A stretch of DNA of 64,000 bases from Rhizoctonia solani (lineage: Eukaryota; Basidiomycota; Agaricomycetes; Cantharellales; Ceratobasidiaceae), in assembly GCF_016906535.1 (NCBI RefSeq), contig NC_057371.1, forward strand, positions 1,798,001 through 1,862,000, given 5' to 3'. Shown here piece after piece: positions 34,828 through 46,524 of the stretch (position 1 is the stretch's first letter; the number at the start of each line of letters is the position of its first letter). Both the position numbers and the translations under genes were made by a program. The notes below the pieces were generated by a model. It was not told where the DNA came from. It did no database searches and saw only the letters and a program-made list of their open reading frames with translations.

Positions 34828-35768
34828 AGGTATAGAATATTAGGAGCGCAATTGTCTTGTCCGCCAGAAAGGAACGTTGAGCCCGTCAACAAACGGGAGG
34901 TGAGAGTCAAAGTGGAAAATAAGCGCCGGTCCTGTCCGGATAACCTTATAGAGTGGCGTAGTTTATGATTCAGAAGTCCGGTGGCACAAAGGACATATAT
35001 ATGTACACTGGATCACAACGTCACAAGCACTGTCACTTTAAGATAAAAGCAAACCCCTGCGAACTGTACCATGGTCAGTCAGATACGTTCAGATTAAACC
35101 ATGATAAAGCCAAGTCAGGAATGCGAAGTGGTCATCCAACGTTGTCCAGGTGATCTAGAACAACTCAGACTGACGTGCAAATATTCGAAAGATTCATCAT
35201 GCAAAAAAGCTAGGCAAGGAGACTTACATGTACAGCGAGGTGTATCGTTTCAGTAAAAATGATTTGCTTCCGGGACCTTTGACGACCGCATGTGTCCCTG
35301 AGACCCTATTTCCAACACAATATTCCCGTGGCGAGATCTTCGGAAGGCGAATTTTGACCTTGGCGACAACAGCACCGGTTCACCTCGAACTCCGGTACCA
35401 GGAGGACGTTACCCAGCACACCTCATTTTTGGATTGTCCTTGAACAGCTCAAACTCGGCAGCAAGAAATCTGGGTCCTGAAAGCTTTTTGAAGCAGCCGT
35501 CTAGAGTTTAATCCCACATCCATCAGCTTTAGGGTGAAGGACTTACTGTGGGGGAGATACTGGATCCTTAACCAGGGGCTACTCGGGCCTATAAAACACC
35601 TGGGCAATCCCACTCGGCCAGAGTTCTACCTCAGCTCCCTCGGAATCTAGATCCGATCTCGAGCTCTGCTCTATGTCTCAGCGTTGTCGAGCATTTTCAC
35701 ACGAGTCTCGCCCCATTACTGCTTCAGCTTAACTACACCTTCCCCTCGATTATTTACTCCTAATCATA
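34828..35768. promoter_or_regulatory. Divergent spacer ELMO / SGNH hydrolase
   Basis: 941 bp between divergent starts. It should contain both promoters. Short open frames at 34965 and 35228 have no support. A CT-rich tract occurs at about 35620-35760 just before the SGNH start, as often seen in fungal core promoters. Confidence 0.4.
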
Positions 35769-37420
35769 ATGACTGCTACCAGTAGCTTGAATGCTCTATT
35801 GCGCCTTGAGGATAATCTAACTACGGTAAGTTTTCGCCACCTCCTATCCATCGCCCCTTTTGATCTTCTAATCCCTGGGAAAGTCGAATGGTCCCAGATT
35901 ATCTGTCGCTGCCTATGGCGACAGCTTCGTCGGGCCACTTTTTGTCTTGAAGAAGAACACTATGCACATCAAACGATTCTCCGGCTCAACAGCAAAGGTG
36001 CGTGACTTATCACAGCAGATTAACCGATCGATAAAGTACTAAGCCATATGCGTAATAGGGGCTCCAAAATATAAATTCGGTATCACAAACTGGCCCACGG
36101 TTGACTCAATCTCTGGATAGTCACATGCCTGACCATGGTACGTAGAAATTACCCTGTTTTGATCAAGTGCCCGCTCAAGCGACCGACTATCACAGTGGTA
36201 CTTGTTTTTGGGCATGTTGATCTTCACATAACATACCTTTACAAAGCTCTCGACTCGCAACTCACATCCGAAAAACCGCCTGAGCCTGGTACATTTGTTC
36301 GATCAATCTTTGATGCATACACCAAGTTCCTACTAGATGAAATTCTTCCACGAAGGAAGGGAGCCAGCAAAGACGGGGAATCTGGATATTTACACGGCGT
36401 TCACATCGTTTCTGTGGTCATGCCATGCGTTACCGATGAGCATCTTGACCGGTCTGCACAAAAGTACAACCAAAAGTCTCAGGAATTTCGGAAACTCCAG
36501 GGTTTGCGTTTGGTAGACTCTGCTTGTCCAACAGACCTGGCTACTCGATGCGAGATGGTACACGATTTCAACGAGATGATCAAAGACTTTTGCAAACAGC
36601 ACAAACTCTATTACGTTGATCTGAACAAACACATAGCACCAGAGGTTGGAATCGTTCACAAGGAGTATCGGGACGTGTAAGTTCGTTTCTGTCATTTTTA
36701 ATATCAACTGCTAAATGATTAACAGCGATCCTTCAACCATTCATGTAAAATGGGAGCCAACAATCCAGTTTTGGGTAAAGGAGCTCGCAAACACTGGTCT
36801 CAAAATGGAGGACGTTGATCCAAACATCGATGAGACCTTAGTCGAGTATGAGCTTAGCAAAATAGACCGTATGGCCAAAACTGTAAGTATACGTTTCAGA
36901 TATACGGCTCCACGGGCTCACACACATCGCTTGCGTGTAGAGGCACAGACGTTTCGCAAGTGTTTCCGAAGCATCGCCTCCCATTTCCCGCGCACACCAT
37001 ACTCCCACGCCTTCCATCTCTTCCGCTTTCACGCTTAGCCCCGTCTCTGTTGGAGACGGTGCTCCCTGGCGGCGGTCTCACGCACAAAGTGTCTCTACCA
37101 CGATTTCTCCACTAAAGTCCAACAATGAGTCACCTGGTATATATCGCCCGCCCCATATGACAGGCGCCACAGGTCTAAGCGGCGGGGAGTACGGACGACG
37201 ACGGGGAGCGACTATTACCTCGGGGCCACCAAAGGTTGATGGCCGGTTGTTTGAGGACTCGTGGCGAACCCCAGGCCGATCGAGGGCGCCTTCGGAAAGT
37301 ATTTTTGGCCATACACGTAAGTCGTTTGTCCGTTTAGTATGCCTTTGACTTTGCTCATCCATTGGATCAGGACACAATTCTGTGGCGACGGCTGGTGGTG
37401 GATGGGGAACCCGCCGCTGA
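35769..37420 (+). CDS. SGNH (GDSL) hydrolase-like protein with disordered tail
   Basis: Block I of SGNH hydrolases is clear in exon 2: VAAYGDSFVGPLFVLKKN, with the Ser of GDS as the expected nucleophile. VVLVFGHVDLHITYLYKAL resembles the FGEID-type block of some SGNH-like enzymes, and DPSTIHVKWEPTIQFWVKEL would supply the late Asp-x-x-His pair. Exon 1 is MTATSSLNALLRLEDNLTT. After the domain (KIDRMAKT) a further exon encodes a basic, Ser/Pro-rich tail (SRAHHTPTPSISSAF, GEYGRRRGATITSG) that ends GGGWGTRR at 37420. The substrate is unknown; esterase or acyl-transfer activity is only an inference from the motifs. The junction around 36130-36165 is not clean, because exon frames differ by one base there. 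Its divergent neighbour is the ELMO gene. Confidence 0.66.
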
Positions 37421-39368
37421 ATACCTTATTAGCTTGGATCATTGTATTCTTTATCACTAGTGCTTTCTTTTCCTGCTTTCTCACTGTGCATGTATTTTGT
37501 AGTAATTACTACCGGATGTACTGTAACATGCCACTTCCCTCTAGCTCTCTACACGACCCCCTGGGTTGGCGTGAAGCCTTGGGTCACAGTAAGGTTCGAC
37601 GTTTAGATGCATCGATTTCGGATCGACCGACTATGTGGGCGAATAAAAGGCCACATGTTCTTATTGACATATGCCACCAGGGATTCAAGAGCCGTGTGAC
37701 GGCTGTAGCCACCCTTAAGCAGTAGGGCGTATCGTGCTTAAAGCTGGGATGAAATCGATAACGCAGTTTCTTGCGTTTATAGATCCTTAGGATCTCTAAC
37801 ACATCATGATCACTTACTAGGAAAATGGATAGCACCGCTGGCATCATTCTAGTATGCTATGTGCACAGGCTTTGGCGGGCCCGCAATGTAGATCTGGGCC
37901 CAATCGCTCGCATCTGAGTGCCTGAGCTATCATCTCCAATTTTGGGCTTATAGACGGGGTTAATGAAGATCGCGATGGGGTCCCAAACATCGCGATAAGA
38001 TGTGAAGAATTCGATATTTGCCGTGGCTGTACCGAAATGATTGCCATTTGCCCTGGCGACCGCCTCACCAGTAGCAACAGTTATCGAGGTTATAGTTAAC
38101 ACAAAGGACTCAGAGGGTACTATGGCCATGCAAGTCACCAAGATGTCATAGAGGTTATGGTATTTAAGTGAGCATAGCTCTATCAATAGTAAATATACAC
38201 CATAAGAGGATCCAGCAAATTCATTACTAATGCCAAACTTACCAGCAGAAGTCTATAGAAATTCAGTAGCTGTGTCTGGGGGACGCTCAAACGAATCTTA
38301 TCCATGAACAAGTGCACAATAAGTATACAGGAGAGGATACCACCATGGCAGGGAAACATTGCAAGTCATCGGGGGAATAGTTGAAAAGCCTTTGGCTGAA
38401 TTCGATTGAATTATTGGAACAAACACCTTATGAGCTGATCTGAGGCTGAAGACAGAATCGCTGTATTACAAAGACTAAAGGGAACGTTTTAATAGCATCA
38501 GATACGAGGTCAGAATAAAGTATACTACACTTAAGGGGAGGGAGAGCTATCTAGATCGATAGCTCCCGTGTTTCTCCTTCTCCTCAACATTTTGAATGAA
38601 GCGCAGCAGTAAACAAGGTGTTACCTGTAAACAAGCTGAAACAAGAATGGTTCAAATATAAATGTAAGCATGACTGAAAACTATCTACACACATTTTAAC
38701 CGCATTTAGTTTCAGAAAAGCCACAGGACTTTAGTGTCGGTCTTGAGGTATTCAGATAATTAATATTGGAGATGACCCACAAAAACGCTCTAAATTATGT
38801 ACAGAGCACGTTATCTAGAGCTCAAAAGAAATACTCGGCTGTTTGAATGCGCAGAGGAGCGAGAAAGCAGGACCCATACTCAGAGCTAGCTTGTCCAACA
38901 TCGCCATATTATCTACTTAGCTGAGGTTCAGAATCATATTGACCATACGCAAGTCACAGCAGAACAGCAGGTAAGAGGATCGTGGGAGACTGAATATGAG
39001 TGTGTAGAGGAGAAAATCACTGCTTAGTATCTTTGGTTTATCTTTTACTGGGCTTGGTATACACGAGATATAATTTATATAGCAAAGTAGAACACTAGAT
39101 TAGCCTGCGGCCTCTGCGCGAGCATTTTAGGTGTCAATTGAATATGTTATTGTTTATACTCTGTATCGTGCTATTCATGGCATGTGCTCCAGCAGTACCC
39201 AACGATAATACGCATATACCAAGTCCTCAGCTTTCGTGATACATAGTGATTCTAGTCACGTGACACAGTCACACGCTAGTCATGTGATAAGGTTTGAACT
39301 CCAGACCAAACACGGACGGGGTTGCCACTTGATAACCATTTTCGTCCAACCCGTTTCTACAACCAGAC
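37421..39368. other. AT-rich intergenic region with one unexplained frame and a hairpin
   Basis: Almost 2 kb. An open frame on the minus strand (37857-38186, with TITSITVATGEAVARANGNH and FFTSYRDVWDPIAIFINP) is not recognised; a neighbouring frame reads SDASDWAQIYIAGPPKPVHI, so it may be a broken gene. A perfect 8-bp hairpin lies at 38544-38565. Nothing else is supported. Confidence 0.4.
38544..38565. repeat. Perfect inverted repeat (8-bp stem, 6-nt loop)
   Basis: GAGCTATC and GATAGCTC are separated by TAGATC. It sits in a gene-free AT-rich stretch. Confidence 0.6.
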
Positions 39369-40895
39369 ATGCGTACACAAGAAAATCCCACATTTGTAGA
39401 GTCTGATTATGAAGAGGGAGACAGTTGGCAAGCCAAGCTTCTTGCAGACGCCGACAGCGATTCAGATTCGTCGCAGAATCAGCCTGACGAGGGTATTCAA
39501 CCTTTCGTGTTGTCTCCGGATATAACAACTCAAGTCAACCCATCACCAAGCAAACTCAACACTGTTGCTCCTAGAATCATACCATCCAAGACACCATGGC
39601 ATTTATCTGGAAGCTTGTGTGGGTTATATCTTGTAGACCAAGGGAATCACACTCACCTATTGTAGTCGATATGTCCTGATGGGGTACTTGTTGTCAGTTG
39701 CGCTTCGGAGCGCTACATTCGAAACCTTTCCGGAGACTCTGTGCAAAGTTCCAACATTATCCCGCTATTTTCCTCATTGCACTCAGGAATTTCGCGAGCC
39801 ACTAGCAGGGAAACCAGTTATCACACCCGACTTTATCACACTCTCTCGGTTGCAATCTAGGCTAGAATATGTAATGGAAGATAGCGCAAGTAGCTCTCTG
39901 GTTGCGATTGACATCAAAGACTCGGAGATGGCGTTGCGAGACCTGTAAGTCACCCGTGTGTTGGATGTGTTCTGAAACTAAAGCGCTCGCCAGTGTCACT
40001 CGGGTTAAAGTTAGCTCACTTAGTAGCAAGGAAATTCTAGGGCGTAATCTTGAGCTCTTTGTTGAAGACGCCAGAGTCACCAGCGGAAATCTGCAACAGT
40101 TTGGTAGCCGTGTGTGGGGCGCGGTCGATCGAATTGTGTCGTTGAACGAGCACACGCTTGTTACACTTGAGGTCGCCTCGCTCGAGGCCCCAGGAGGATC
40201 TTTAGACAGTATTATTAACTTTTTTGCACCTGCTGAGCACAATTCGGTTACAACTCGCAGAGAAATCATGGAGGACCTCTGGCTCCAAGCAATTGAAGTA
40301 ATGGACAAAACACTTCGCAAACTGATCCACGAAGCACAGGACAACGTCGGTTCATTGCAACGATTAAAGGAAAAACTCGACAACATTCAGGACATGGCTA
40401 TCCGGGAAGAGGATCAAATTCGGGCCGAGGAGGAAAAAACAAAGCGCGATGCGCGATGGTCAACGCGGTTTAAATCAAAAGATCAAGGTGAGCATTTGAC
40501 GGAGTTGTGTATGTGTGTGGAGCTCGAGTTAACAACCGTGCTCTCTCAGGGAAACAACAAAATCCCAGTGCCAGCCTCGAGCTCCTTCAGACGATTCAAG
40601 ACGACCGCAAGCGCGCCCTAAATCATGTGGCGGATGTGTTATTCAAGCTCGAGCAAATGTCCCAAGACTTGCATAATTTGAGGGAAGGAGTGGCAACCCC
40701 GTTAATAATAGCCGGCTCCGCCCAAGTTCCTATCGAGGTAAACGGATGCTGCTCGTGTGCATATAACCTCTACTTACATAGTTCTAGTCACACATCAAAC
40801 ATATACGAAGCGGAACGGATCGACTAATGAATGGGCAAACTCGCATGAGGGGAATCGAAGACGAATATCGCCGGAAGAAATTCTCTTCTGACTAG
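39369..40895 (+). CDS. Fungal membrane/coiled-coil protein, copy A
   Basis: Unknown function. The N-terminus is acidic and Ser-rich (MRTQENPTFVESDYEEGDSW, ADADSDSDSSQ). A 50-nt intron (39616-39665) leads to one hydrophobic segment (RYVLMGYLLSVALRSATF). The long helical part includes RLQSRLEYVMEDSASSSLV, IDIKDSEMALRDL|VTRVKV, FVEDARVTSGNLQQFGSRVW, TLRKLIHEAQDNVGSLQRL and RKRALNHVADVLFKLEQMSQ. The last exon ends MRGIEDEYRRKKFSSD at 40895. Intron positions match copy B (42369-43916). The first TM helix of copy B is absent here, replaced by the acidic N-terminus, so A is the more derived member. Frame holds. Confidence 0.7.
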
Positions 40896-42368
40896 TTTGT
40901 TTTGATTGACGCTTCCGAAGAGCTCTTGTTTCGATTTTTTGAGTTGGTTTGAGGATGTACTTGTAGATCGGCAATAACTATAGTTAGTTACCGCACGTAC
41001 CAAAGTGACTTATCCATACGAGCGAAACGCTATGTTCTTAAGTCCCTGTGATTTGCGACTTATAGGGTGGGATCCTCTTGCAGCGATGCAACCAACTGTG
41101 ACAACATTCATATATATATCCATCCTAAGTCAAGCGCATTATCAAAATCCGAATTGTTCCCCAATCAAGAATTGGCACAGTAGTGGTGCAATCTGACAAC
41201 ACCTTTGTTTCCATTAAATCAGTATTCAGCCTACATGTTGGTCAATAAGTGCATGGAAACTACCCCATGCACCTAAAGATACGCGCTCCACTACGACCAG
41301 CTCATCGCAATTCAAGCAAGGGTCAAGTGCGCGGACTAGCATTCTCGCCGTCGGTTACATGAGTAGCATGTAATATTTGTGACCGACCGCATTCCGTAAA
41401 TTGACCGTACGCTTGCCAAGTACCAGAAAATTGTAACCAAGCAGCCTAATATTAATTAGCTAGGAGAGCTTTCTCCTAGCAAGCATGTTTTGTCGATCCT
41501 CTGTTTTGGTTGGCATCGAATATGATGAACATATACCAAGCGAAGCACCCGAAAGTTTTCAGGTTACACCTAGGAGTATACTCAATCAGGTATATAGATC
41601 TCGCTGGTAATGACATCCATGTGGAATATCTGAAAGTATCTAAACGAGACAAAGGGCTGCCAGGGGACTTCTGCGCAAACCTTGAGCAAGTATCGGCTTT
41701 GTAATATCGAATCGCTGCCAACTTGGTTGTCGCTCACGTCCGATGCGTTGCTGTTAGCCCAAAGGAGAATGGGTTTGGACACATTTTTTCTTGCTCGCGC
41801 TCTTGTTCACAGTGAACCATGAGTGAACCGTGAGTGAGCCCGTTTTACTACCTACACCAAGCAGCGAAGTGGATATAAAAGGATATTTGCGAGTATGTTA
41901 GACCGCTATAAAACTCGAGTGTGTCGTGACAACAAGTACGCAGCGTTGTGTGTCTTGGTAGTTAGTAGGTCTTTTGTTACAATATATGCAGAAACGTAAA
42001 GCGAAACAGGTTGGAAAAGGAAGTACACATCAAAGGAAGTCGTGTGATTATGTCATCCGATCGTGCGGAGCGTGACCCCCCGAGTCGGTGTCCCTTACGC
42101 CGGCGGTAACATTCCTATGTGGATGTTTGGTTCTCGCTGGTTGTGTTCTTGACTCCATCTGTGTCCTCACGAACAAAATCCGATTTTCCGAGCCAACGTC
42201 TGTTGTAACTTGAGGAGGAAGCACGAGCCAAAAACGTTGTTTGCTGCCTCGTGTTGCTCCATCAGGTTTGTTTAAGAGATCCCAGACGTTGGAGTGTCTC
42301 GTTCTTGGTTCTTTGAACGACGATCTCCCCGACTAGTACTCGACCGAGTAGGACTATAGAGGCACAGG
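40896..42368. other. Intergenic between copies A and B, with a hairpin
   Basis: No gene is supported; a minus-strand frame at 41476-41782 is unconvincing. A perfect hairpin lies at 41459-41480. The part before 42369 should hold the promoter of copy B. Confidence 0.5.
41459..41480. repeat. Perfect hairpin (9-bp stem, 4-nt loop)
   Basis: GCTAGGAGA and TCTCCTAGC are separated by GCTT. It is isolated, with no T-tract or gene end close by. Confidence 0.65.
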
Positions 42369-43916
42369 ATGCCGCCATTTACCCGAAGTGTTGCCAAAGC
42401 CCGTCTCCGGGATGTCAGTACTCCTCCAAGGACATACGCAGACCGCGTCTTGACCCAGATGCAAAGAGACTCGCTATGGGACTCCCAGGCTCCACCGCGC
42501 AAGTTCAGCGACGCACGTGGCCTCAAAGACTTGATCGAGATTGCCGTCGTCTTTGTCGTCGCCACAATCCTCGACATTACCAAGGACATTGTCATGATTA
42601 GCAAGAAACCCATGTAAGTCATCCCCATTGTCGTCGATGTCAGCTGACCGTGTTTGATATAGTGGATGGGTATTGGCAACTTATCTTGTGCTGATGGCCT
42701 TGTCTGGTACCAGCGAACTCTTTGTCAGGACGTTCATGTCCCCCGTTTGCTCATTGCCTCTCATATCGGGCCGTATCGAATACTGCAACCGCGATGAACT
42801 CAGTCGTCGGTTCTCCCCCGATTTCCCCAAGCTTGTCAGCTTGCAGTCCAGACTGGAGGATGTCATGGATGATTCCGCTAGCAGCTCCATAGTAGCTGTT
42901 GATATCAAGAACTCTGAGATGGCAGTCAGGGACCTGTGAGTTCTTCTTCGGTTGCGTTGCGCTCAACCATGTTTACGCCCGTATCAGACAACGCTCGTCA
43001 AGATAAGCACACTAGTGGCCAAGGACTCCCTCGTCGAGCGCCTCAACGAATTCGTTGTCGATGCCAAAACTGCTGGTCGAAACTTGCAGAGGTTTGGAGG
43101 CCGCGTTGGGGGTGCAGTCGATCAAATCGTCGCCATGAACGAATACGTACTCAAGTGCTCGAGAATACTGCCAAAGACTCCCAGGCCCAAATCTCTAGCG
43201 GCCCCGTACAACGTGTTATGAACGCAGTTTCGCCTATCAAGGTGTCTGGACCACAGGTCATTGCTGCTCGTCGAAAAGAAGTCGAAACGATGTGGTATCA
43301 GGCCACCGGTATGATGGATGCGACCATCCGCAAGTTGATTCACGAGGCAGAAGCAAATATTATTGCTTTGGATAAATTAGAGAGTCAGTTGGACCTCATT
43401 AATGAGATGATTTTACGCGAGGACGAAGGTATCCGTGCAAAAGCAGAAGAAGTCGTGAGTCGCTTAATTATGTTTTCGATCCTAATATTAACTATTGGCG
43501 CAACAGTTGGGTGAATTGTGGACCAAGCTCGGAGGGAACAAGAGTGAGTTGCAATATGAGCCCATTTGATATTCCAGCTAACTCCCTTTGCAGAAAAGTT
43601 GAACAGCTTCCGCTCCCATCGCATGCTCCTCAACGAAATTCGCACATATCGCAAACGTGCCTTGGCACACGTTTCGAGCACACTAGTCCAATTACAAGGG
43701 CTGTCTGCGGATTTGGACGATCTTAGGCAACGAGTCGTTACCCCTACACTGGCTGGCGAAGAAGCTGGTATCCCCCTTGAGGTTCATATCGGAAGCATGC
43801 AAAAGGGAACAGAACGACTACTGGAAGGCCGCAAACGTGCTCGCGAACGTGAAGATGCATATCTCCAAAAGGTGCTTTCCGAGGGTCAGGAGCGACCATC
43901 GATTTCCGCCAAGTGA
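42369..43916 (+). CDS. Fungal membrane/coiled-coil protein, copy B, two apparent frameshifts
   Basis: Paralogue of copy A. The N-terminus (MPPFTRSVAKARLRDVSTPP) is basic. TM1 is DLIEIAVVFVVATILDI and TM2 WVLATYLVLMALSGTSELFV. The shared helical part includes LQSRLEDVMDDSASSSIVAV, VDIKNSEMAVRDL, NEFVVDAKTAGRNLQRFGGR, MMDATIRKLIHEAEANIIAL, RTYRKRALAHVSSTLVQLQG and PLEVHIGSMQKGTERLLEGR, ending ERPSISAK. Two single-base losses are needed to keep the family sequence: at the exon border near 42988 (before TTLVKIST) and at about 43155 (NEYVLK then VLENTAKDSQAQ one base out). I recognise it only as a basidiomycete-type membrane protein of unknown role. MET13 follows 368 bp downstream on the same strand. 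Confidence 0.72.
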
Positions 43917-44283
43917 AATATACCTCGATTCGTTCTCTAGCTAGACATGGAGTGGCTCTTTATGGTAGTTGTATGGCGCACGATATATTTATGTATTCTG
44001 AGGATCGGATTGTACGATTTATGTGGTTTGAAACGAATAATAGCGACGAATCTTACGACTTTTTCCCCCTCTTTTTTCTATTGCACACGTCAGTTTTGCG
44101 GCTGGATTTTCTCGATTTTTCGATCCCCAAAAGTGTCAGTATTCGCTAATATTACATAAGCATTCTTCTTAAAGTGGGATCATTTCGTCCAATGACTCCG
44201 ACTCGACCCCACGACGCTCTTCCTCATCCTCCCCTTGGATCCCCTAGACCTCTCTCTTTCGATCGTAGACTTCAGGAATTGTC
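43917..44283. other. Short spacer upstream of MET13
   Basis: A T-rich part (about 44060-44110) probably ends copy B; a CT-rich stretch at 44200-44280 precedes the MET13 start. Confidence 0.5.
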
Positions 44284-46524
44284 ATGAAAGTAACGGAAAA
44301 AATTCAACAGGCCGAAAAAGACGGCCGAATCTGGTGGTCGTTTGAATATTTCCCGCCCCGTACCGCACAGGTAATGCCGCTCCCCAATCTAGAATTTTTT
44401 TCCTCGACGCGACATGGCTAATGTAATATAGGGCTTACAAAACTTGCTGGATCGTATCGAGCGCATGCGCGGTTTGGGCCCCGAGTTTATCGACATTACA
44501 TGGTCAGTCGATTGAACAATTCTAGTCCAAACTGTTATATGCTCAACCTCTTCTTTTCCCCCTTCTTTTTTGAATACAGGAACGCGGGCGGACGGACGTC
44601 GGACCTCACGAGCGAGCTCGTGAAAACATGCCAGGGCGTGATTGGTATTGAAACATGCATGCATCTTACATGCACGAATATGCCCCAGGAAAAAGTGGAT
44701 GTGGCCTTGCGGGTGAGTCTCTTGCACGCGTCGCCCTGGATGTATATATATATATATATGACTCTGTGTGCACAAAACCCGCGTTATAGGAAGCCAAAGC
44801 GAATGGATGTCGTAACATTCTAGCTCTACGCGGTGACCCGCCTCTGGACAAGAGGAATGGACGACCGTCGAAGGGGTTCCAGCACGGGATCGACCTCGTG
44901 AAGCACATCCGGCGCGAGCACAACGACTATTTCGATATCGCCGTCGCCGGTTCCCGCAGACGATCCAGCTCCCCGAGGCCGAGGCTAAACAAGAGATGCA
45001 ATGGCTCAAGGAAAAGTGCGACGCGGGCGCCAACTTTATCTTCACCCAGATGTTCTACGACGCGGACATGTTTATTCGCTGGGTCAAGGCGGCCCGCGAC
45101 GCGGGCATCACTGTCCCGATCGTACCAGGCATCAACCCCATCCAGACCTGGAACGGCTTTATTCGGGCGACAACTTTGAGCGGGACGGATATACCCCAAG
45201 ATTTGATGGATATCCTCGAACCCCACAAGAACAACGACGAAAAAGTCCGAGAGCTGGGCACGAAAATTGTTTCGGACCTTTGCCGCAAGATCCTCGATGC
45301 GGGTATTGGTATCAAGGGACTGCACTTTTATACCATGAACCTCGAAAAGGGTACCAAGATGTTGCTTGAGGAGCTCAATCTCGTTCCTCGTGTCGAGACT
45401 ATCAAACCTTTGCCTTGGAGGCAGTCTCTTACCCCGACTCGTCGTACCGAGACTATCCGTCCGATCTTTTGGGCGAACCGTACCAAGTCGTACCTCTCGC
45501 GTACGGAGAACTGGGACGAATACCCCAATGGTCGGTTTGGTGATTCTCGATCGCCCGCGTACGGAGAACTGGACGGGTATGGTATCTGGATTAAACAAAC
45601 GGTACGTGAAATCGAGTGGTTGTGTATCGGGATTTACAAAGTTCTCACTTGGTTTTATTTGCAGCCCGAAGAGGGACGAAAGATCTGGGGCACCCCGACA
45701 CCATTGGTGACGTCAAGGCCCTGTTCACCAAGTTTGCACCCAACAAATCAAAGCACTTCCGTGGTCCGACCAACCACCAACCACCGAAATGTTGGTTATT
45801 GGCCAACAGCTCGCGCGCATGAATGAACTAGGGTACTTGACGATCAACTCGCAGCCCGCAGTCAACGGCGCTCGCAGCGACGACAAGGCCTTTGGTTGGG
45901 GACCCAAGAACGGCTACGTCTATCAAAAGGTTTGTTTTGATATGTGCGTCGTGTTTCCACCTTCCTGACGTTATTATTCCAGGCCTACCTCGAGTTCTTT
46001 GTCCATCCTAGCCAATTACATGCCTTGATCAAGCGCATTGAGCGCGACACAAACGTGACTTATTATGCCATCAACAAGCAAGGCGACCTAAAGACAAACT
46101 CCACGAGTGAAGGTCCTACCGCGGTCACATGGGGTGTGTTCCCAGGCAAGGAAGTCATCCAGCCGACAATTGTCGAGGCAGTCAGCTTTATGGCATGGAA
46201 GGTACGTGGGCTGTATGCGCTGATTCTGGGGTAGAGCTCTTACGGCTGTATTTTTTACAGGACGAGGCCTTTGAGCTCGGATGTCAGTGGGCCAAGATCT
46301 ACGAACCCGAATCACCGAGCCGAAAGTTGATTGAAAATATGATGGACGAATACTTCCTGGTCAACTTTGTACATAACGACTTCCACGACCGTGAGGCCAT
46401 CTTCCGTCCCTTCTTTGCCGATGCCGGGCTTCAGACAAACGGCGACACCGAAACACCGGCCGTCAACGGCGTTAAACACGTCAACGGCCTAGTGAACGGC
46501 CATTCCACGGCTGTTCGTGCTTGA
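44284..46524 (+). CDS. MET13: Methylenetetrahydrofolate reductase (MET13 type), three apparent frameshifts
   Basis: Reduces 5,10-methylene-THF to 5-methyl-THF for methionine synthesis, in the cytosol with FAD. N-terminal catalytic barrel: MKVTEKIQQAEKDGRIWWSF, FEYFPPRT, EFIDITWNAGGR, ETCMHLTCTNMP, NILALRGDPP, DAGANFIFTQMFYDADMFI, VPGINPI and LHFYTMNLEKGT. Linker: RPIFWANR and PNGRFGDSRSPAYGEL. C-terminal regulatory domain: LTINSQPAVNGARSDDKAFG, WGPKNGYVYQKAYLEFFVHP, AVTWGVFPGKEVIQPTIVEA and LVNFVHNDFHD, then a variable tail. It is closer to yeast MET13 than to MET12 by motif wording. Single missing bases are implied at about 44950 (IAVAG|FPQTIQLPEAEA), 45687-45690 (KIWG|HPDTIGDVKAL) and 45733-45735 (LFTKF|CTQQIKALPWSD). 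Confidence 0.9.

Noticed and set aside
44744..44759. TA microsatellite
   Set aside because: An ordinary short dinucleotide run inside a MET13 intron; no sign of function.
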